Shown here: positions 1-3,212 of the stretch, piece by piece
How positions within the stretch are numbered: position 1 is the first letter of the stretch
Layout of the letters: each line of letters begins with the position of its first letter
NCBI GenBank assembly: GCA_014379045.1
Contig: JACMMK010000355.1
Coordinates: 1-5,422, forward strand
Length of the DNA: 5,422 bases
DNA from: Burkholderiales bacterium
GTDB lineage: Bacteria; Pseudomonadota; Gammaproteobacteria; Burkholderiales; CAIKXV01
Direction: 5' to 3'
Program-made: the position numbers and the translations under genes
The notes under the pieces: model-generated
The model's input: only the letters and a program-made list of their open reading frames with translations
Told to the model about the DNA's origin: nothing
Database searches by the model: none

Positions 1-1458
1 GTAGCGCTTGCGGTCGGTCTCGAAGCGCGCCGCGGCGATCAGCTTGTCCATCGCCGGGTTCTGGTAGCTCATCGTGTTGAACACCGCGTTCTGGCCGTGG
101 TAGCACCAGTAGAAGAAGTATTCAGGAAAGTTCAGCCAGCCGCCGAAGCGGTTCAGGATCAGCGGCATGTCCTTCTTCAGCAACGCCGCGCGCCAGTTCG
201 CACCCGGCACCTTGTTGATAGCCGTCTTGATGCCGATCAGCGCGAGCGACTCCTGCACGAGTATCGACGCCGGCTCGCCGATCGTCGCGCCCCCCAGATC
301 GAACGACAGCGTCGTCTCGAAACCCTCAGGCACCCCCGCCTGTTTCATCAGTTCGCGCGCACGCGGAATGTTGGTGTTGTACCCGTGCGCCTGCGGCCAC
401 TCGGCCGCGTTCGGCGTGTTCGACTTCGCGCCCCACATCGGAATGCCGCGACCCCAGAACGCGAGGTCGTTCATCCTGTCGTAAGGCAGCGCGTAGGCGA
501 CCGCCTGGCGCACCAGCGGGTTGTTGAACGGCGGGCGCGCGCTGTTCATGCCGATATAGAACAGCGCGTTCTCGACCGGCGTCGACACGACGCGCACCGG
601 CCCGGCCTCCTTGGACATCTCGAGGAAATCCTTCGGCGGCAGCTCGTAGGTCATGTCGATGTCGCCGCGTGAGAGCAGCGCACGGCGGTTGCCCGCCGAC
701 GGCACTTCACGCTGCACGACACGCCTGATCCTGGGCAGCGGGCCGCTCTTCCACTTGTCGAAGCGGGCGTAGATCAGTTCCTGCCCGGCACGCCACGTCT
801 CGACCCGGAACGCACCGCCACCGGCGGTGTTGTTGCGCAACCACGTGGCGGCCCACGGGTCGTCGGCCGTCGCATTCTTGCGTGCGAGCGCCGAGTTGTA
901 GATCGAAGGCACCGGCACCGCCATGTTCGGCATCGCCAACCGGTCGCGTTGGTCGAGATCGACGCGGAACGTGAAATCGTCTACCACGACGAACTGCTTC
1001 GGTTCGTTCAGCGAGCCCGCGCGCATCTGGAACTGCGGAAACCCGCCCATTCCCAGCGCGCGGTCGTACGACCATTTGACATCGCGTGCCGTGACCGGCG
1101 TGCCGTCGTGGAACGTCGCGTCCTTGCGCAGCCTGAAGGTGACCGACTGGCCGTCCTTCGCCATCTGCCAGCTCTCGGCGAGTTCGGGCTCGAGTTTGCT
1201 GTAGTCGTAGGAGACGGTGCCGTCGGCCAGCTTCTTCCGCCCGAACGTCATCAATCGATCGTAGGCGTTTACCGCAACGCCGTACGCGGGCCGATTGGCG
1301 CCGACGCCGTGAATGTCCATGGTGTTCGGGCCGAACTCGTTGGCGACGACGAGCGTCTCGCGCTTGGCATCCTGGGCGAACGCTGCGGACGGCACGGCGG
1401 TCAAGGACGAGGCGCCGCCGCTGGCGGCGACCGACTGGATGAAGCGACGTCGATTCAT
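1..1458 (-). CDS. ABC transporter substrate-binding protein, family 5 (DppA/OppA type), Tat signal; 3' end outside window
   Basis: This gene encodes the periplasmic solute-binding component of an ABC importer of the peptide/nickel/opine class (SBP_bac_5). 486 codons are open to the left edge without a stop; the family is usually about 500-540 residues, so only the C-terminal end is missing. The N-terminus NRRRFIQ (residues 2-8) fits the twin-arginine consensus. A small-residue stretch follows, and a likely signal peptidase site is AFA|QD after residue 28, so export in folded form by Tat is likely. Mature-domain hallmarks are LAESW (93-97), FRLRKDATFHDGTPVTARDV (108-127), the WSYDRAL helix start, and the later segment NNPLVRQAVAYALPYDRM. 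The ATG at 1458 is chosen because the signal peptide starts there and a GGAG lies five bases upstream. The gene follows the hydroxylase operon on the same strand, after a 339-base gap with its own predicted sigma-54 promoter. The permease and ATPase genes are not in the window. The ligand cannot be read from the sequence; a substrate of the neighbouring hydroxylase is a guess. Family assignment is firm. Confidence 0.93.
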   Translation of the reverse strand, partial: MNRRRFIQSVAASGGASSLTAVPSAAFAQDAKRETLVVANEFGPNTMDIHGVGANRPAYGVAVNAYDRLMTFGRKKLADGTVSYDYSKLEPELAESWQMAKDGQSVTFRLRKDATFHDGTPVTARDVKWSYDRALGMGGFPQFQMRAGSLNEPKQFVVVDDFTFRVDLDQRDRLAMPNMAVPVPSIYNSALARKNATADDPWAATWLRNNTAGGGAFRVETWRAGQELIYARFDKWKSGPLPRIRRVVQREVPSAGNRRALLSRGDIDMTYELPPKDFLEMSKEAGPVRVVSTPVENALFYIGMNSARPPFNNPLVRQAVAYALPYDRMNDLAFWGRGIPMWGAKSNTPNAAEWPQAHGYNTNIPRARELMKQAGVPEGFETTLSFDLGGATIGEPASILVQESLALIGIKTAINKVPGANWRAALLKKDMPLILNRFGGWLNFPEYFFYWCYHGQNAVFNTMSYQNPAMDKLIAAARFETDRKRY

Positions 1459-1463
1459 GAGTT

Positions 1464-1467
1464 CTCC
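1464..1467 (-). promoter_or_regulatory. Shine-Dalgarno site of the solute-binding protein gene
   Basis: On the minus strand GGAG is followed by AACTC and then the ATG at 1458, a five-base spacer. This is the only strong ribosome binding site in the window. It supports the chosen start and independent translation initiation, in contrast to the coupled hydroxylase genes. Confidence 0.75.
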
Positions 1468-1509
1468 GATCCGGTGAGAAGCAGGCGCGCTGGTTTTGCG
1501 GAAGCGAAT

Positions 1510-1541
1510 CGAATTGGCATCCCATCTGGTATACCAATTCG
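1510..1541 (-). repeat. 8-base inverted repeat in the predicted 5' leader
   Basis: CGAATTGG (1510-1517) and CCAATTCG (1534-1541) are perfect reverse complements separated by 16 bases. In the minus-strand transcript they could form an 8-base-pair stem with a 16-base loop, about 50 bases upstream of the ATG. The arms coincide with the outer ends of the two operator-like boxes, so the symmetry may exist for a DNA-binding protein rather than for RNA folding. No U-tract follows, so it does not look like an intrinsic terminator. Confidence 0.5.
1515..1536. promoter_or_regulatory. Tandem TGG-N4-CCA operator-like boxes (candidate GntR-family site)
   Basis: TGGTATACCA (1527-1536) is a perfect 10-base palindrome. 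TGGCATCCCA (1515-1524) has the same TGG-N4-CCA frame, 12 bases away and so on roughly the same helix face. The pair is bordered by AAT on the left and ATT on the right, which makes the whole block nearly symmetric. Palindromes built around GGT and ACC, including TGGTATACCA, are known operators of GntR regulators such as ExuR/UxuR and related FCD-domain proteins. Relative to the start predicted from the sigma-54 match, the perfect box covers about +11 to +20, a place where a bound protein would block transcription. No regulator gene is in the window, so the GntR assignment is an inference from the motif alone. Confidence 0.5.
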
Positions 1542-1556
1542 TTGTCGTCGATCGGC

Positions 1557-1572
1557 AGCAACAAGCGTGCCA
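1557..1572 (-). promoter_or_regulatory. Sigma-54 (RpoN) promoter, -24/-12 type
   Basis: On the minus strand the sequence reads TGGCACG-CTTG-TTGCT. This matches every position of the published core TGGCACG-N4-TTGCW, with the -24 GG at 1570-1571, the -12 GC at 1558-1559 and the correct spacing. The predicted start is near 1546, giving an 88-base leader before the ATG at 1458. Eleven fixed bases plus one two-fold position would be expected about once in 8 million positions at even base composition, so chance in this window is unlikely (roughly 0.1%). Sigma-54 promoters need an enhancer-binding ATPase; neither that gene nor a certain enhancer site is visible. Confidence 0.7.
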
Positions 1573-1581
1573 TTCGACCTG

Positions 1582-1613
1582 CCACGGGTGGACGCCGCAT
1601 CTACCCGTCGTGG
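1582..1613. repeat. ACGGGT/ACCCGT dyad upstream of the sigma-54 promoter
   Basis: ACGGGT (1584-1589) and ACCCGT (1603-1608) are perfect inverted repeats with a 13-base spacer, so the half-sites lie 19 bases apart centre to centre, about two helical turns. CC on the left and GTGG on the right extend the symmetry with a two-base offset. The centre is about 50 bases upstream of the predicted start. It could be a site for an activator, although sigma-54 enhancers usually lie further upstream (about -80 to -200). A chance dyad in GC-rich DNA is also possible. Confidence 0.35.
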
Positions 1614-1683
1614 CGGCATTGATGCGACGCGCATTGCCGGATGGGGACGCACCCAAAGGTCGCAGGCGATTACGCGCGCGCAC

Positions 1684-1713
1684 CTGTGCGGCGCACAGCT
1701 GCGCCTCGGCAGC
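1684..1713. repeat. Two adjacent small hairpins
   Basis: CTGTGC (1684-1689) pairs with GCACAG (1693-1698) across a three-base loop. Directly beside it, GCTGC (1698-1702) pairs with GCAGC (1709-1713) across six bases. The two share base 1698, so they cannot both be complete at once. No run of T follows on the minus strand, so a role as intrinsic terminator of the hydroxylase operon is weak. Such stems also arise by chance in DNA this rich in GC. Confidence 0.3.
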
Positions 1714-1722
1714 CGACCCGCC

Positions 1723-1757
1723 GGAGGCAGGAGGCAGGAGGCAGGAGGCAGGAGGCA
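1723..1757. repeat. Heptanucleotide tandem repeat, (GGAGGCA)5
   Basis: Five perfect back-to-back copies of GGAGGCA, then a partial GG. On the transcribed minus strand the unit reads TGCCTCC. The array lies between the FAD-subunit gene and the sigma-54 promoter, about 180-210 bases upstream of the predicted start. Perfect short arrays can change copy number by slipped-strand mispairing and are used as VNTR markers in Burkholderia. As it is noncoding, a change would alter spacing and not a protein. Confidence 0.9.
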
Positions 1758-1777
1758 GGCGTCGCCGACGAAGCGTT

Positions 1778-1793
1778 GCGGACGCAAGCCCGC
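1778..1793 (-). terminator. Stem-loop just after the FAD-subunit stop; weak terminator candidate
   Basis: On the minus strand GCGGGC-TTGC-GTCCGC forms a 6-base-pair stem with one G-U pair and a four-base loop, starting four bases after the TGA at 1798-1800. Its place at the 3' end of the operon fits a terminator or an RNA-end stabiliser. No T-run follows, so it does not meet the usual intrinsic-terminator pattern. The end of the operon could equally be Rho-dependent or further downstream. Confidence 0.35.
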
Positions 1794-1797
1794 GTGA

Positions 1798-2670
1798 TCA
1801 GCGCGCGTCGAGGGCAGCGAACACCAGGTTGGTCGCGACGCGGCGCCGGTACTCGGCGCTCGAGCGGATGTCGTCGATCGGCTGGAGGTCGGATGCGAGC
1901 GCGGCGACGACCGCTGCTGCGCACTCACCGCGCCGCTTGCCGGTCACCGCCTGCGCGAGTGCGCGTGCGAGCAACGGTGTCGGCGCCAGACTCGCAAAGC
2001 CGAAGCGCGCACGCGTGATCCGGGCAGCGTCGGCATCCGGCCCCGACTCGCAAGAGATGACCGCCGCGAGCGCTACCTTGCTGATCGCCTGCGCGCGGCG
2101 CGTGCCGACCTTGCGATGGAATTGCAGCGCATCGCGCGCGGGAAACGGCAGCATGATCGCGGTCAGCAACTCGTCGTCCTGCGCAACAGTCTGCCGGTAG
2201 CCGGTGTGGAACGCGTTGTAATCCAGCGTGCGGCTGCCGCGCACGCTTGCCAGCGTGATGCGCGCGCCATAGGCGAGCAGCACCGGCGGATTGTCGGCCG
2301 CAGGCGAGCCGTTCATGATGTTGCCACCGAGCGTCGCCCGGTTCTGGATCGCGATCGAGCCGGTACACCGCGTCGACTGCACCAGCATCGGCAGGCGGCC
2401 GCCGATCACCGGATGCGCCGCGATGCGCGTGCAGCTCACCGCCGCGCCGATCGTCACTCCGTCGGCATCGACGGTGATCTGCTGCAACTCGGGCAAGGTC
2501 GACAGATCGAGACACGCAGGCACTGGCGTCGTCGCACCGTTCCGCTCGACCATCAGATCGGTGCACCCGGCGATCGGCCGCACGTGTGCCCGCCAGCGAT
2601 CCTTGATCGCCAGCGCCTCGGCGAGATCGACCGGTCGATGCCAGCGCGCGACCGCGTCCGCGTCGTTCAT
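1798..2670 (-). CDS. Xanthine dehydrogenase family, FAD-binding (medium) subunit
   Basis: This 290-residue protein is the FAD subunit of a three-part molybdenum hydroxylase (CoxM/XdhA-like). It takes electrons from the [2Fe-2S] subunit and hands them to NAD+ or another acceptor. Two FAD-contact segments are clear: PIAGCTDLMV (32-41; most relatives have AGGTD, so Cys36 is a small departure) and the IQNRATLGGN-to-SPAAD region (108-126). FHTGYRQT (154-161) resembles the xanthine dehydrogenase branch. The C-terminal CO-dehydrogenase-flavoprotein-type domain starts near FHRKVGTRRAQAISK (184-198). The length is normal for stand-alone FAD subunits (about 270-300). There is no extra Cys-rich insert of the 4-hydroxybenzoyl-CoA reductase kind. 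The ATG at 2670 is chosen because it overlaps the small-subunit TGA as ATGA and the alignable fold starts directly after it; the frame stays open upstream, but that part has no family similarity. No Shine-Dalgarno is visible, which fits translational coupling. It is the last gene of the operon. Confidence 0.94.
   Translation of the reverse strand: MNDADAVARWHRPVDLAEALAIKDRWRAHVRPIAGCTDLMVERNGATTPVPACLDLSTLPELQQITVDADGVTIGAAVSCTRIAAHPVIGGRLPMLVQSTRCTGSIAIQNRATLGGNIMNGSPAADNPPVLLAYGARITLASVRGSRTLDYNAFHTGYRQTVAQDDELLTAIMLPFPARDALQFHRKVGTRRAQAISKVALAAVISCESGPDADAARITRARFGFASLAPTPLLARALAQAVTGKRRGECAAAVVAALASDLQPIDDIRSSAEYRRRVATNLVFAALDAR
2667..2670 (-). other. ATGA stop/start overlap, small and FAD subunits
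   Basis: The TGA of the small subunit (2669-2667) and the ATG of the FAD subunit (2670-2668) share bases in ATGA. The bases just upstream (CAACACGAA) contain no Shine-Dalgarno, so re-initiation by the terminating ribosome is the likely way the FAD subunit is translated. This helps keep the subunits in equal amounts. Confidence 0.85.
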
Positions 2671-3212
2671 TTCGTGTTGCGACTGGTCGGCGCGCCTGCC
2701 GTCTGCGCCGCGTCGAGTACCGCCGCGTAGATTCGGGTGTAGCCGGTACAGCGGCACAGGTTGCCGGCGAGCGCGTCGCGCACCGTGTCGAGCGACGGCT
2801 CCGGGCAACGATCGAGCAGCGCACGCGCGGCCAGCACCATGCCGGGGATGCAGATACCGCACTGCGTGGCACCGCAGCGCGCGAAGCTCGCCACCAGCGG
2901 ATCGGACTCGGGCAGCCCTTCGATGCTCGTCACCGTGAAGCCGTGCAGTTGTCCGACCATCACCAGACAGCTGTTCACCAGCACACCATCGATCAGCACC
3001 GCGCATGCGCCGCATTCGCCTTCGCCACACCCTTCCTTGGTGCCGGTCAGCCCATACCCCTCGCGCAGCAAGTCGAGCAGTCGCATCGTCGGCGCGACCG
3101 GCATGCGACTGCGTGTATCGTCAGCGGAACCGACACCGACATCGGCGCGCGCATCGCCGACGGATATGTCGAGCTCCACCGCATGGCCGTTCAGGACGAA
3201 TGCGAGTGTCAT
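2667..3212 (-). CDS. Xanthine dehydrogenase family, (2Fe-2S) small subunit
   Basis: This 181-residue iron-sulfur subunit relays electrons from the Mo site to FAD. The N-terminal plant-ferredoxin-type cluster is ligated by Cys62, Cys67, Cys70 and Cys82 (C-X4-C-X2-C-X11-C in GCGEGECGAC...NSC). The second, all-helical cluster domain has Cys118 and Cys121 (QCGICIPGM) and Cys153 and Cys155 (NLCRCTGY). All eight ligands are present. Relatives usually have about 150-170 residues. The excess is explained mainly by an extra loop of about 20 residues (20-41, rich in Asp, Arg and Ala) between the first beta hairpin (FVLNGHAVELDI) and the conserved MRLLDLLRE helix. The ATG at 3212 overlaps the large-subunit TGA as ATGA and directly precedes the first beta strand. 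There is no strong Shine-Dalgarno, so translation is probably coupled. The frame stays open far upstream of this start, but that part is an arginine-rich shadow of the large subunit. Confidence 0.95.
   Translation of the reverse strand: MTLAFVLNGHAVELDISVGDARADVGVGSADDTRSRMPVAPTMRLLDLLREGYGLTGTKEGCGEGECGACAVLIDGVLVNSCLVMVGQLHGFTVTSIEGLPESDPLVASFARCGATQCGICIPGMVLAARALLDRCPEPSLDTVRDALAGNLCRCTGYTRIYAAVLDAAQTAGAPTSRNTK
3209..3212 (-). other. ATGA stop/start overlap, large and small subunits
   Basis: The TGA of the large subunit (3211-3209) overlaps the ATG of the small subunit (3212-3210) in the same ATGA arrangement as the next junction. Only weak G-rich sequence lies upstream, again pointing to coupled translation along the operon. 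Confidence 0.85.

Larger units (their letters stand above)
1459..1797. other. 339-base intergenic regulatory region
   Basis: No reading frame here looks like a protein gene. The open frames crossing it are rich in Arg and Ala and are continuations of shadow frames. From right to left, in the direction of transcription, it holds a stem-loop after the FAD-subunit stop (1778-1793), a 7-base tandem repeat (1723-1757), two small hairpins (1684-1713), an ACGGGT/ACCCGT dyad (1582-1613), a sigma-54 promoter match (1557-1572), operator-like TGG-N4-CCA boxes (1515-1536) and a Shine-Dalgarno site (1464-1467). The length and the number of signals suggest that the solute-binding protein gene is a separate transcription unit from the hydroxylase operon, although read-through is not excluded. 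Confidence 0.7.

Noticed and set aside
97..672. Plus-strand open frame of 191 codons
   Set aside because: It is very rich in Arg and Val, lies antisense to the well-supported solute-binding protein gene and has no recognisable domain; it is a shadow frame of GC-rich coding DNA.
707..1600. Minus-strand open frame of 297 codons over the start of the solute-binding protein gene
   Set aside because: It is the same strand read in another frame. It is arginine-rich and lacks family motifs, while the alternative frame gives a textbook Tat signal and SBP_bac_5 motifs.
1684..1793. Strong intrinsic terminator for the hydroxylase operon
   Set aside because: Several stems exist, but none is followed by a T-run on the minus strand; only a weak candidate is listed.
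1496..2200. Plus-strand open frame of 234 codons over the intergenic gap and the FAD-subunit 3' end
   Set aside because: It has low-complexity Arg/Ala composition, includes the translated heptamer repeat and is antisense to a real gene. No ribosome binding site or known family is visible.
1798..3030. Longer FAD-subunit protein starting at 3030
   Set aside because: Residues upstream of the Met at 2670 are a frame-shifted reading of the small subunit with no FAD-subunit similarity; the ATGA overlap supports 2670.
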